DNA of 64,000 nucleotides from Scolanthus callimorphus. Taxonomy: Eukaryota; Cnidaria; Anthozoa; Actiniaria; Edwardsiidae. The notes beneath the pieces are model-generated. The model ran no database searches, was not told the origin of the DNA, and saw only the letters and a list, made by a program, of their open reading frames with translations. Of the stretch, positions 19,201-31,253 are shown one piece after another. The first letter of the stretch is position 1, and each line of letters opens with the position of its first letter. The position numbers and the translations under genes were made by a program. The stretch lies in the NCBI GenBank assembly GCA_033964015.1, contig CM066919.1, positions 26,370,204 through 26,434,203 on the forward strand, in the 5' to 3' direction.

Positions 19201-22200
19201 AGGCAGGGATGTCTCAAAGATTTTTCACTTCATCTCCTGTGAAAGATTTAAGATGACTGCCATACTTTTACCAGGGGCGTAGCCAGGCGGTTTCCAGATT
19301 TTGGAAGCCTTGAGATGACATCCCTGGGTCTTCTTCCACATCAATCTTTCAATTTTGCTGAGAGGCCATCTAGTTACTGTTTCTGTTATGAAAAGTGTAC
19401 TCAGAACATGCCTTTGTTCAAATCAATAATGCATGGTGACTGTTTTTATGGTTGACAGATCATTTAACCTTGAGGCTTGCATTGTTGTACGTCATCTTGG
19501 TCCAGAGAAGATAGTGTCCAATGATCCAACAAGCTCCCCTCCACCCAAGCGCCCTTGTCATCAGCTTAAGGTACCTTAGGCCTACCTCATTTTAGGCTCA
19601 TTTTTGGCATATTTTTGGCACGGATAAAAAGTACCAATTTTAATGGCATGGCTTGGGTGTATTTGCACTGTGTAAATGGCTTTGCCACACTAACTTGTTC
19701 CTTGACTACGTGGTGAGGAAGTCAGAACCATTTTGATCACATCTGTGTCAAAAAAGACCTTGTTAATCTGGTGTGCTTCTGTTCATCCTCAGACATCATT
19801 TGATAACTCTATTGACTGTTGGTGGCATGAGCTTATGGAAGATGCAAGTGAAGAACATGATGTTGTCTGGGTTGATGCTGAAGACCCACTGTTTATGCTT
19901 TATACCAGGTGAGTTTTCCAGGCCCTTACTACAGTGTAGCTACTGTAGTAATTCCCCAAACTCGCTTTTTAAAAGTAGTCTTTGCATTTCCATGTTGCTA
20001 TGTGTGCACTTGGCAGAAGAACAGAGTTTTAGAGGGGACAGTCACGGCTTGCAGAGAAACAGATCAGGATTTGTTCTTATTCATTCAAGTTTGTTTTAAT
20101 ACTTAAGTCTTTCCTGTTTTGTATTTCAGTGGGTCAACAGGCAAACCCAAAGGCCTTCTTCACACCCATGGAGGGTATATGCTGTTTACTGCTATGACTT
20201 TTAGGTAAGTATGCCCATGGTATAATGTAACAGAACCTGATAGGACACACCTGATAGGACAGGAGGGAGCAATGTGAAATAGCGTGACAACATGGCCCAA
20301 TGTAAAATGATACTATATGATACAGGCATGCCACAATATGATGTGACAGGACATGACATGCCAGAACATATGACATGACATGCCCAAACATATGACATGA
20401 CATGCCACAACATATCACATGACATGTCATATGGCATGACAGGACATGAAAGGCCACAAAATATGATATGGCAGAACATGACATGCCACAACATATAACA
20501 TGACAGTAGATGACATGTAACAGCATATGACATGACAGGACATGACATGCAACAACATATGACATGACATGACATACCACAACAGGACATGCTACAACAT
20601 ACACTTGTATATATGACATGACAGGACTTGACAAGTCACAACATATGATATGGCAGAACATGACATGCCACAACATATAACATGACAGTAGATGACATGT
20701 AACAGCACATGACATGACAGGACATGACATGCAACAACATATGACATGACATGACATACCACAACAGGACATGCTACAACATACACTTGTATATATGACA
20801 TGACAGGACTTGACACAACATATGACAGTAGATGACATGTTACAGCACATGGCATGACAGAACATGGCCTGCCACAACATATGGCATGATAGTAGATGAC
20901 ATGTATTAGCATATGACATGACATGACATACCCCAACATGACATGCTACAACATATATGACATGACAGGACATGACATGCCGCAACATATGACATGATAG
21001 TAGATGGCATGTATTAGCATATGACATGACATGACATACCCCAACATGACATGCTACAACATATATGACATGACAGGACATGACATGTCACGTCATATGA
21101 TATGACAGGACATGGAATACCTAAACATATGACATGGCCGGACATAACATACCACCAATCACAAGCCTTTTACATTCCTTTCCCTATTTTCAGGTACTCT
21201 TTTGATTATCATCCTGGTGAGGTGTATTGGTGTACGGCAGATATTGGATGGATTACAGGGCATAGTTATATCACCTATGGGCCTATGGCAAATGGTGCAA
21301 CTAGTGTTATTGTAAGGGTCAGATACACCTATGTCACTAAAGGTTGCACTGTCACAACTGTCTGTTGTAGCTTGTAGCGTGTGTTTCTCATGGGAGAAAC
21401 TAAGAAGATTTATAGCACAAAATCATTTGGCATAAGCAGGGTGATAAGAATGGTTATTTATCCTAAAAACCAGTGTCCATGATTCTGTTTTGGTATAACT
21501 ACACTTTGCTCCCATATGCATCCCAGGCTATAACAGACAGTTGTGAAGGTGCAACTTTTTTTTAAAGAAATAGGTGTATTTTAGTTTTGTTTCTCTATAT
21601 ACATGATGAATTCAGGATATTTAATTAGTTATGTAACCGTACTTCCTCAGGCAAGCTAATGGGATCCTCTCTCTGTTTAGAGCAGGGTAAACATTTTGTT
21701 TGTTTTGCTCTGAAGAAGGGTAAAAATAGTTTCTGGTACAGGACACCAACTGGGAAGACATCCTTGTGCACCAGGGTCCTCCCCTCACCTTCCCCAAGGG
21801 GAGAGGTGAGGGGCAACCTCATTCCCAGCGCCTTTCCTTTCATGTGTGTGACACACAAAACATGTGAAAGGACAGGCGCTGGGAACGAGGTTGAGGTGAG
21901 AGGAAGACCCTGGCACGCAGGGATGTTGGGAACATGGTTTTTAGATACCTTCCAAAGTTGTCACAAGATCAAGGTTTCAGAGACAGAATGGCACATCAAT
22001 AAATACAAAACATGTAGATGGAATAGTCGCCTGCAAGTGTACTCCTGTTTAGTTTTTCTTCTGTTTCTCCTTTTAGTTTGAAGGAACTCCATTCTATCCT
22101 GATTGTGGAAGGTTCTGGGATATTGTGGACAAATACAAGGTCTCCAAATTCTATACAGCCCCTACTGCAATTAGATCCCTTATGAAATTTGGAAATGAAA

Positions 22201-25200
22201 AGGTGGACAGGTGAGTAATTGAAACACTGATTTTATGTCTTATTTGTCATTTCTTTATTGTGAGTCACATTTGTAAAGAAATTACGGAGGTCTAAAGTAA
22301 AAGGAAATCTCTGCTTCCACGAGTTATCTCAGTTGTAAAAAGTTATCTCAGAAAGAAAAGCTTTGTTCCTCATTAAAACCCTATTCTTTTGTTTCAATGA
22401 TTTTAGCCATACCCTAGACTCCTTAAAGGTTCTCGGCACAGTAGGAGAACCTATAAATCCAGAGGCGTGGCTGTGGTATCACCATGTTGTTGGTCATGCT
22501 AATTGTGCTATCGTTGACACTTACTGGCAAACAGAAACAGTAAGTGTATTTATTTATTGACTGATTATGATCTGCAAGACAGTGTGTTCCCCGCTGATAT
22601 ATACACACCTTAAGTGAGTACCTTACTTAAATAATAAATGAATGTGTTGTTGCTTCCTTCCTGGAAGCAATGGTCACAAGAACATCCATCTCGTAGCGAA
22701 GCGGGGGGGGGGGGGGGGGGATTTGTTAGTGGCAGCTTTTCGAAGCGTGCAGTCTGGGATTTTCTCTTCGCTCCCAAACTGCACGCACAAGAAAGATTCC
22801 AAAATGGCACAGCGACCCCTTACCCAGCTCTTCTCACAGGTTTCTCGCCATAAATACAACACTCCACCTCCTACATGAAGGCTGTAAGGAGAGTTTACAC
22901 TGTACTCCCGCATCTCCCATTTCAGGGTGGCCATGTTATTACTCCATTACCAGGTGCCACTACAGCAAGACCAGGGGCCGCAGTGAGTATTACTCTTTGT
23001 ATAGCAAGTTTCAAATACACCTAGCCAATCATGAACAAGCAAACAAACAAATGGAAGGTACTGTTGAATGGCTTCCTCGTCAATCAAAAGCCAAGTTAAA
23101 ACCACGTGATTGATCAATACATAGCAGCGTTTAGTTCAAAATTTGATTGGTTGACAAACATGAGGGACCAATGAGAATGCAAAGTACACCCAAATACAAA
23201 TACGTTTTGACACTCAGCTGAAACCCGTTGTATCCTTTAAATGACCTTCATATTCTTTTCAAAACGTCCACAGCATTCTCGATAAGTCATTCAGCTTTGT
23301 TGTTTTACACTATCTTGTCATGGTTAGTAGAGGAGCATACTAACTCCATGATCTCTATGATCTTATTCATTATTTTTCAGACATTTCCATTCTTTGGAAT
23401 CGAACCTGCCATTGTGGATGAAAACGGCAAGGAGTTGGAAGGTCCCTGCGAAGGATTTTTGGTACGTCTTTTTTCTTCTTAGATTTATTGGGTAAATTAA
23501 GACCTAGGGCAAACCAGCGTCACTCCATATACTTAATGAACATATTATCTGTTGCTTCAAATAACGTCAACGCATCTCTAGTGCGACGTTTGCCTCGGTG
23601 TCGTCTGGTGCGCACGTCATTTCATAAAACGTAAAGTGCGCGCGCTAGTAAATTGGTCGCCTGAGCTTAACTTGTGGTCACCAGGTGATCTCCATGCTTG
23701 AAACAGTAGCAAAAAATTATTCGCCACCTAGCGCCTAAGTTCAAATTTGTCGCCTGGTCCAGATTTTTGGCCGCCCAGGACACCACGTGGTCGCTTTTTC
23801 CCTGACCCGTTGAACCTGTTAAACCTGGTTCGTGAACTAGTTATACCCGGCTATAAGCCTGTCACACCTGGTTTGTTACCTGTAGGTAATCAAGCGCCCT
23901 TGGCCTGGCTTGGCGCGCACCATCTACGGGAACCACAAGAGGTTCGAGGAAGTTTACTTCAACAAGTTCCGAGGATACTATACCACTGGTGATGGTAAGC
24001 CAGTACATATGGCAACTATGCTGCTGTTTTGCGCGACAACGTGAGGAATGTTTCTCGCATTTCCCCTTTACGCGCGCTGTGTTCCGGTACATATGGCAAC
24101 TATAGCAACTCTGCTGCTTTTTTGCGCGACAAGCCTTTAACTGCACTGTCTTTCGGCTCACAGGTTGATATCCTGGTGAGAGACATTTTTGGCTCGCAGC
24201 CTTGGGTACATAAAAGTATATACCACGGAACGTGCCAGCGCGCGCGCTAAAAAGAACCAATGAAAACACCGTTTGGCTGCGCGCGCGCTGTTCTTATTTT
24301 TATTTTTGCCGGCTGCGCATGCGCGTCGTGAGTCCACAACATTTTGACCACTTTATTACGTCATTCCGTGGTGTAAGAGGACATACCACAGAAAATCACA
24401 GGACATTTGTTAATTGTACTTGCCACTGTATAGTATGTGCAGCTGTCTACCGCGCACTCCAATGTACGATATTTATATGGCTGATCCAGGAATACCTTCA
24501 GCATCGTAAGAGAGAAGCTTTTAAGTTTGCTGACGTAAGGGACCGTTCATTTTTTATCAGGGAGGGGGGGCTGGTGGAAATGAGGGGGGGGGGGGGGGGG
24601 GGGGGGTCACCCAAAAGAATACGGCCTCAAAGGGGGGGGGGGGGGGGGGTCACCCAAAAAATACGCCACTAAAGGGGGGGGGGGTCACCCAAAAAAATAC
24701 AAGCACATAACAGGGAGGAAACGAAAAGTTTGTATTTTTTACAGCATGCAATATGTTTGTTACATGTTTCAACTCGCTTATATGTTTCTAATTTCACTCA
24801 ATACTTAATAAAAATTTCGGCGCGCTTTCGCGCGCAAGCAGAATTTAACATATAATATGCACTGATAGGCCTGCCGGGCAGTCTCTATGTTTGAAAGAAC
24901 ACAACTTAGGTAAGCGTGAGTTCAACGTTTAGTCATTTGGGCGGCGCTTCAAGCACATGAATAATAATAATTTCTTCATTTGCGGAGCGAATGAAAAATA
25001 TTACCTAAAGGCTCAGGAGCCCTTCACTAGGAGCTTTCATCTAACCTATATAATTAGCGTATTTCCTGCGCTCCTGACAGGCTTTGTTTACTATACACAA
25101 AAAACCATCTACCCTTTTTCTGAGGCTTGATGAAATGCGGTTATCAAAAGTTGGGCGCGCTTCGCGCGCAAAGATTATGTGAACCCCTCTTTATGTAAAA

Positions 25201-28200
25201 ATGTCTTCTACTAGGTCAAATAGGGGACCTGAGGTGGGTGTCACGAAAACGTTTAATAGTTCTGAGGGGGGATCGATTCCTTAGCTTTGACAGAAGTAAG
25301 AAAAACGTTAAGAAGAATGAGATTGCATCACTTAGGCAAGAGTCTATCTTACAGGGCAAGCATTTATAAGGGGGGGGGGGGGGCACCTAAAAAAATACGG
25401 ACATGAAAGGGGGGGCCAACCAAAAAAATACAGGGTCTCCCCTCATTTCCACCAGCCCCCCTCCCTGATAAAAAATGAACGGTCCCTAAATGTTAAAAAC
25501 ACAAAGAGTGCCCACTTAAAAAGTTATATTAATTTACTGTCCCCTCTGAAAGCGCGCGTAGTGTAGTTTTGTATTGATCATAAATGTCTGTTCTCTCCTC
25601 TTCTTCAGGTTGCCGTCGAGATGAGCACGGCTATTACTGGGTGACGGGTCGAACGGACGACTGTATGAATGTCAGCGGTCATCTTTTGTCCACTGCGCAG
25701 ATCGAGAGCGCTCTGGTGGAACACAGCGCAGTCACGGAAGCTGCTGTGGTGCGTGACATTTTGACATGACGTACTTCATATCGTATTTATAGGAGGATCC
25801 TTTGTTTACATTTTGACTCATTAGCATAAGCAATGTTCAGAATCAGACCGTTCGAGGGAGCTATAAAATGATGCGTTCTGAATATTAATAGAGTACTGTA
25901 AATAGAACATAGTTGGAAAATTTCAAGCTGATATCTCGAATTCTAAGCGCGTGGTGCAACGGTCAATTTAGAGGAAACATGTGAGCTAATTAGTGTCTTG
26001 CCCCAATGATTTTCACACAATTTTGAAAAGCTTCAACTAGCCCTTGTTTTGAGCTTTTCGTTGCATTTTCGAAGATAAAAACGGCGTTTCAAAATTTCGT
26101 GAATGTAAACAATGACGTCAGCAAGGATCCTCCTATATACCATGGTATTACGTATTGCGTGACAAATGAGGGTGCGAGGTGGCTTGTGACATGTTAGAGT
26201 GTGCCATATGTTAGTGGCTGACATATAAAGGAATGATTCGTCAGTGCTTGACTTATAAGAACGTGACATATTTTAGCGTGAACATTATAACGTGACATAT
26301 TACAGCATGACAATACGGATGTCTCGCACGAGCGTGACATCTTAGGACGTGACATAATGGGTGCCCCGCACGAGCTCGACATATAAGAACGTGGCATTTT
26401 AGGGCGTGGCATGGATGTCGCTCACGGATGGCAATATGTCACGCTCTTAATATGTGACGCTCGTGCGTGGCATCCGTACTGTCACGCTCTAATATGTCAC
26501 GTTCTAATATGTGACGCTAGAGCGTGACCTATAACTATGACGTAACATGTTGAGCGTGACGTATCAGGACGTGACATAGAGCGTGACATTATTGTAGATA
26601 TGTTGGTGACAGCAGCGTCCCCATTGATCCCTTAATTTCTCGAGAAACCCTCAAAGTAGATTATTTCTATCGTGTTTCAGGTTTCCTGTCCTCATAAAGA
26701 GAAAGGAGAGGGGATCTACTGTTTTACCACTTTGATGGAGGTAATTTTCACAAGCCTAATTCTTCTTTGTTTTTGTTTTATGCAAAACTGTATTTTTTAA
26801 TACTTATGTTATTTCTTTCGCTCAGAACGTCGAGCTGGACGAGAAGCTGATCAAGAAATTAAAAGACCAAGGTGATTATTACGTTATCTTTATCTCAATT
26901 TCTGAAATTATTGTTTTTGCGTTCATGTAAGATACAGTCAAGAAACATACATTCGCCGTTTCCACATCCCCATAATGCGATTTGTCTGCCTCGAAAATCA
27001 TTAACTTACTATTGTTTTCAAATACCCTTTGGGATGCACACTCGTCTCCAAGCAATTAGAAACAATATTTGTTTAAGGATGTTTTTGCGGAGGGGGTGGG
27101 GGCAAAAAAGTGCATTATGGGTGATGTGGAAATGTTGAATTTAGGGAAGTGGTCAAAACATCTGTACTAGAATGGGACCCGATGGGGTGGTGTATACCGT
27201 AGCCAACCTTCTTTTAGGAAAAAATAGCCATTTTTAACTGCGAATATCTCGTAAAATAATAAATGAATACAAAAGATTAGCCCAGCACCGTCTTCTTCAT
27301 AGCGAGAGCAACGCATCCATGCAATAAAATCCAACACCCCTTACTTGAGCATGGAGAAAATGGACATTGAAAAAACGGGTGGGTAGGTACAGCCCGGGAC
27401 CTACCACCTCGCGCGATAAAATCGGGTCCCGGTCGAGTACAGATGTTTTGACCGCTTCCTTAGTCGTCATGTCCATTTCAACAACAACAACTCAATTTTA
27501 TATGCTCACTTAATTCCGTTTTTAGATACACTAGTAGGAATTATTTAGTACATAGACACTTCAAATATGAACGAGAAAACCGAAAGGTTTTTTTGTTAAA
27601 CTGTATGTGTGCGTTGGCTAGAGGAGCTAAACTTTCTAGCCGGTCACCGCTGCGACACAGACCGACATTGGTCACTTTCACACTAGAAGACGAACAAATC
27701 GTGTGGACGGACAAATCGTCAGACGATTTGTTCGTTTAATGTGAATTTGGGTAGGATTTAGTCGATTTGTTCGTCTACATGAACAAATCGTCTATGAAAA
27801 ATCGTCTTCCTAGACGGCGAAACAGACGAACAAGTTTAGACGATTTGTTCGTCTGAAAATTTGTTCGTCCCGTTTTCACATCAGACGATTTATTCGTCTT
27901 GAGACGATTTGTCCGTCCAGACGATTTGTTCGTCTCTAGTGTGAAAACGGCAATTATCCTTTGCTCCCGGGAAAGTCTAACCTCTTGACACCACTTCTTG
28001 TTGCTCTCTGTAGTTCGCAAGAAGATCGGTCCATTTGCCACACCCGATGTCATTCAGAGCGCGCCTGCTCTGCCCAAGACACGGTCAGGCAAAATCATGA
28101 GACGAATTCTTCGTAAAGTCGCTAGAAACGACCACGAAACGGGAGATCTGACGACTATAAACGACCCAACGGTAGTGGCTAGTCTGTTTGAAAACAGGCC

Positions 28201-28225
28201 CCATGTGCCATTCCTGCCGGAGTAA
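16205..28225 (+). CDS. acss2: Acetyl-CoA synthetase, cytoplasmic/nuclear type (ACSS2-like), complete
   Basis: Exons: 16205-16533, 17507-17598, 17783-17886, 18806-18878, 19123-19198, 19459-19570, 19793-19908, 20130-20204, 21194-21311, 22077-22210, 22407-22539, 22926-22982, 23381-23461, 23886-23994, 25609-25748, 26681-26740, 26826-26871, 28014-28225. They total 2067 bases with every phase matching, giving 688 aa (human ACSS2 is about 701). The enzyme makes acetyl-CoA from acetate, ATP and CoA. The N-terminal domain is in exon 1. The P-loop [11 protein letters not shown] spans the 19908/20130 splice. Also seen are [20 protein letters not shown], the hinge [12 protein letters not shown], and the catalytic-lysine motif [11 protein letters not shown] (Lys near residue 643). 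No mitochondrial presequence is seen. The intron after 18878 has a GC donor. The frame is intact. Confidence 0.97.
17168..17366. mobile_element. MITE fragment plus internal hairpin in ACSS2 intron 1
   Basis: The left part (TAGACCAAATGGCTAACAG, then CAATTCAGATCATGTGATGA) matches the element at 50659-50861. The right part is a strong hairpin: 17251-17304 pairs with 17309-17366, including CATAACAAAAGTA facing TACTTTTGTTATG. Confidence 0.6.
18421..18525. repeat. Foldback sequence in ACSS2 intron
   Basis: AACAATTAGTCGCC and ATATCGGCGAATAGTCACC on the left are mirrored by GGTGACTATTCGCCGATAT and GCAACTAATTGTT on the right, around a short loop. Confidence 0.7.
18527..18678. mobile_element. 152-bp MITE with perfect 20-bp terminal inverted repeats
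   Basis: TTAGTATAATTACTCAAGCG opens the element and its exact reverse complement closes it. It abuts the foldback to its left. The ends suggest a TTA or TA target duplication, but the flanks do not settle this. Confidence 0.75.
20290..21175. repeat. GACATGACA-type satellite filling an ACSS2 intron
   Basis: Degenerate tandem units of the type ACATGACATGCCACAACAT fill nearly 900 bases between exons 20130-20204 and 21194-21311. Higher-order blocks of about 190 bases recur (for instance near 20520 and 20700). The long reverse-strand open frame across it is only repeat reading (Met-Ser-Cys-His runs). Confidence 0.92.
21771..21913. repeat. Foldback in ACSS2 intron
   Basis: CCAGGGTCCTCCCCTCACC and ATTCCCAGCGCC on the left pair with GGCGCTGGGAACGAGGTTGA and AAGACCCTGG on the right, with a short loop at the CATGTGTGTGACACAC core. 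Confidence 0.6.
24539..25486. mobile_element. PIF/Harbinger-like non-autonomous element, 948 bp
   Basis: GGGACCGTTCATTTTTTATC opens it and its reverse complement closes it; the arms run about 50 bases. TAA flanks both sides (24536-24538, 25487-25489), the 3-bp duplication typical of PIF/Harbinger. Inside are long G runs with repeated TCACCCAAAAAATAC, and near 24752-24795 a diverged end of the hAT-like family seen at 2809. There is no transposase frame. Confidence 0.8.
26160..26600. repeat. GTGACAT-type minisatellite in ACSS2 intron
   Basis: Degenerate units such as AACGTGACATATTTTAGC recur, partly in both orientations, between exons 25609-25748 and 26681-26740. It resembles the 20290-21175 satellite in motif but not in unit length. 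Confidence 0.8.
27144..27459. mobile_element. PIF/Harbinger-like MITE, 316 bp
   Basis: The left arm GGGAAGTGGTCAAAACATCT is matched by a right arm ending CAGATGTTTTGACCGCTTCC; about 40 bases pair. TTA flanks both sides (27141-27143, 27460-27462). It lies in the last ACSS2 intron. Confidence 0.72.
27677..27945. mobile_element. Foldback element built from GACGATTTGTTCGTC palindromes
   Basis: TTCACACTAG opens and CTAGTGTGAA closes the element. The inside is an array of the palindrome-like unit GACGATTTGTTCGTC in both orientations. The element at 48010-48216 has the same TTCACACTAGAGACGA ends, so they form a family. Confidence 0.75.
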
Positions 28226-28404
28226 CCCTGGGGCGACCCATTGTGACGTATCCATAGCAACACAGAGACTTAGTTTCTGGTGATCGACATTGTATTCCAT
28301 TTCATAACAAACACTGCCTACACATCTGCTACACATATCGGTGCAATTTTTGAAGACGGAATTTTTTCAGGGTTTTTATGATTGTATAAAGGATCCCGGG
28401 AGGG

Positions 28405-28410
28405 AATAAA
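28405..28410 (+). terminator. Candidate ACSS2 poly(A) signal AATAAA
   Basis: A canonical hexamer lies 180 bases after the ACSS2 stop, in otherwise non-coding sequence. Confidence 0.65.
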
Positions 28411-28448
28411 AAACAATTGGTGTAAAATTTGGCAAGCCGTTTGTAGCA

Positions 28449-28665
28449 ATATTCAATTCAAGTCTTATCCGACATTCAACCCCTAATTCAATAACAAAAT
28501 TCAATATTCAACCCATAATTCAACAACAACATTCAATATTCAACCATTATTTAACATTCAACCCATAATTCAACATTCAACCCTAAATTCATCATTCAGC
28601 CCTTAATTCAACATTCAACCCTTAATTCATTTAGGGTTGAATGTTGAATTTTGGGTTGAACGTTT
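28449..28665. repeat. ATTCAACCC minisatellite with inverted end
   Basis: Units of the type AACATTCAACCCTTAATTC repeat about ten times, then flip strand at the right end (GGGTTGAATGTTGAATT). It lies just after the ACSS2 transcript end. Confidence 0.85.
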
Positions 28666-29400
28666 GTGGCGTAAAGACTATATCTTGCGGTGGTGTCTAT
28701 TTTTTGGATCAGAGAATCATAGAAATGTGTTCAATTTAATCTGTTAGAGTAAAAAAAGGAAAATTAATAAATTGAGAGCAGGCTGTATAAAACTAAAGTA
28801 CCAGAACCAGAAATAAATATTTTTAAGCACGATTACGAAAATGTGTGATCATGAGCAATCTTTTCTCCTTTTTCCGTTCGGGTTCGACTACGAGCGATTA
28901 CTTATAATTTTTTCCAACTTGTTCTCTTATACAGTTACACTTTCCGTTTCTAAAATCCATGCTTGGACGCCCCCAGTCCAGATAATAAGCTAGTATCTAT
29001 TTGTGTACGAAATTTAATTGCTTATAGTTAGCCACATCAAGTGAATATGGTGCAAGAATATAGATTTTGGGATCCAATTAGATCCTTAGTTAGCGTTTAT
29101 TAACAGCACGAACTTTTGACTTTTCGCGAATTGTTTCAAAGACGTTTTTTCCTTGAAGTAAATTAACTTAATTTTTACTTCAATGATTTTGATATAAGTT
29201 TTCATATATTTTGCTCACTTTTGAAATATTGCTTTATTTCTTTCGATGCCATCGACGGTTACTTTAAGAAGGTTAATTGCACTAATTAGAAACCAGGTGC
29301 CCAGTTGATGTAAGGGAAGTTTTCGAAAAAGGAGGGAACTCGAATTCGTCCGAGATTCTCCCTCTTTAACGAAGACTTTTGCCCCTCGCCACTGGATACT
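28666..29400. other. Spacer without recognisable genes
   Basis: AT-rich sequence with no exon, RNA gene or clear repeat. The last 60 bases may be the promoter or 5'UTR of the candidate gene starting at 29401. Confidence 0.5.
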
Positions 29401-29937
29401 ATGGGATTTCCTGGCAATGTCATCTGGTTTCTGGCAACCATGGTAGCTTACTCTTACGGTAAGTCAACACTAATCTTTTTCCCTCCTTACTTTGCCTACA
29501 AACTTTGCTAAAACTGAAAATGAAATACCCCTCTGCGAGGCAGATAGTTATGTATAGTAGAAATATTTTAAAGTTTTAAAGTTAAAAAACTATCGTACTG
29601 TGGAACTGCTTTCCTCTTATCTATTAGGTGATTTTAAGGCTTATTTTCGTTTTGCTAATTACAAGAACTTTTAGTTTTTTTTTTTTTTTGCAAAGAATCA
29701 GCAGGCTTTCCTGGAAAATGGTCTTCCGTGGAGATGATAGAGATATGTTCACAGAAATGTTTCCTATACAAAAAGAAAATTGCCGCCTAAGGTCATAGGA
29801 AATTTCTTGGGAGTTGACAGTGGATAAAGCCACTTTTACCTTCCATGGAATTGGAACTGTTGCCGTTTGAAGAAGCCCCTTTTCCCGTGCGCTTAATATT
29901 TCCCGTATCATGGAAAGGTCGAACACTTCCAGGGATG

Positions 29938-30235
29938 CAGAGTGGAGATAAGGAATTAACCTTGTGTGAAAGCTAACGTGCTAATGAAATGGTCCGATGT
30001 GTGCTTCTGAGCGTTAGCCCTAGTAAGCGGAGAAAGAGACCTGACCCCGAGACCTGACCCCGTCAGGTCTCTTTCTCCGCTTACTAGGGCTAACGCTCAG
30101 AAGCACACATCGGACCATTTCATTAGCACGTTAGCTTTCACACAAGGTTAATTCCTTATCTCCACTCTGTTGAACTTAGTGCTACGCGGCCACAGGCTTG
30201 CCTGAACATCTACATATATTCACTTCCAGGGATGC
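29938..30235. mobile_element. Perfect 108-bp-arm palindrome flanked by a 15-bp direct repeat
   Basis: Arms 29938-30045 and 30062-30169 are exact reverse complements with a 16-base spacer. To the right are about 50 unpaired bases. The word CACTTCCAGGGATGC stands at 29924-29938 and again at 30221-30235, as a target duplication would. A 15-bp duplication is long for a DNA transposon and fits target-primed insertion better. Confidence 0.75.
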
Positions 30236-30279
30236 TTTTTATGACATTTTTTCAACCCCGGCAAGTGTTCGGATCTCCC

Positions 30280-30664
30280 CTGTTTGGGAAACAGTTAGCT
30301 GCGCAAACCGACGCCACTTAGCGCTCGTCGAAAGAGTCTCTCGCACAGAGGCGTCTGCGCGCTCAAGCCAAACATTCCATACTGATGACGTATTTTGACC
30401 CAGATCTGGTCAGAAGAATTACGTGACCAGTGTAACTTTGTTGCATCTTTTTTCGTCTTATTTGAATACCTTGCTATAAAATACTTTGAATGATATAAAA
30501 TTAAATATCAAACAGTCAAACTGGCTGCGTAATACTTCTGGCCAGATCTGGGTAAAAATACATCATCAGTATGGAATGTTTGGCTTCAGGGCGCAGACGC
30601 CTCTTTGCGAGAGACTCTTTCGACGAGCGCCAAGTGGCATCGGCTTTCGCAGGCTAGGAAACAG
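30280..30664. mobile_element. Foldback element with about 140-bp arms
   Basis: The left arm (30280-30420, containing GCGCTCGTCGAAAGAGTCTC) pairs with the right arm (30530-30664, containing GAGACTCTTTCGACGAGCGC) at high identity, around a spacer of about 110 bases. A fragment of the family lies at 15775-15840. Confidence 0.8.
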
Positions 30665-30888
30665 TCAATTTTCGTGGGAAAATACACTCAGTTCCAGCCT
30701 ATCCAAGCCCATGCGTGGGAATGCCGGATATTCCAAGTCATAATCACACGAGTACGACTCTGGAAAACTTTTTCGTGTGTCGCTCGAATCAAAATGTTTG
30801 CGTTAGAAGGACGCACTGTCAACTTTTGTCCGATGTTCCATCTGTAATAGTGCTATACATTCGATATTCGATCCGTCACGAGTACTTA

Positions 30889-31253
30889 GACCCCGTCCAC
30901 ACTAACGCGTTTTCGTTTGAATCCGTATACATTTTGATACGTTTAGGCCTTCCGTCCACACTAACACGCTGATCGTTTTCATCGAATCCGTATCAGTTTG
31001 AAAACGCTCTCGAAACTAAATAAAAACGAATCCGTATACGTATCGTTTTAGTGTGGACGGTCGAATCCGGATAAAAATGGAAACGATGACGTCAACTGTA
31101 CAGTAAATTTGAGACTGTCCTTGACATCAAATAAAACCTGATCGCTTTTTGTGGAGCTAAATCTTCCGAATCTCCCGTCCATAATAGCATGCTGCGATTC
31201 CGTATAAGTTTGAAAACGAATACTTTTGAAAACGCGTTAGTGTGGACAGGGCC
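30889..31253. mobile_element. PIF/Harbinger-like MITE, 365 bp
   Basis: Left end GACCCCGTCCACACTAACGC, right end GCGTTAGTGTGGACAGGGCC. TTA flanks both sides (30886-30888, 31254-31256). CGAATCCGTATAC-like words recur inside. It lies in the intron of the candidate gene 29401-31547. Confidence 0.78.

Noticed and set aside
20134..21081. Long minus-strand frame (315 aa) of Met-Ser-Cys-His-Val repeats
   Set aside because: It is a reading of the GACATGACA satellite in an ACSS2 intron; other frames of the same array are open too.
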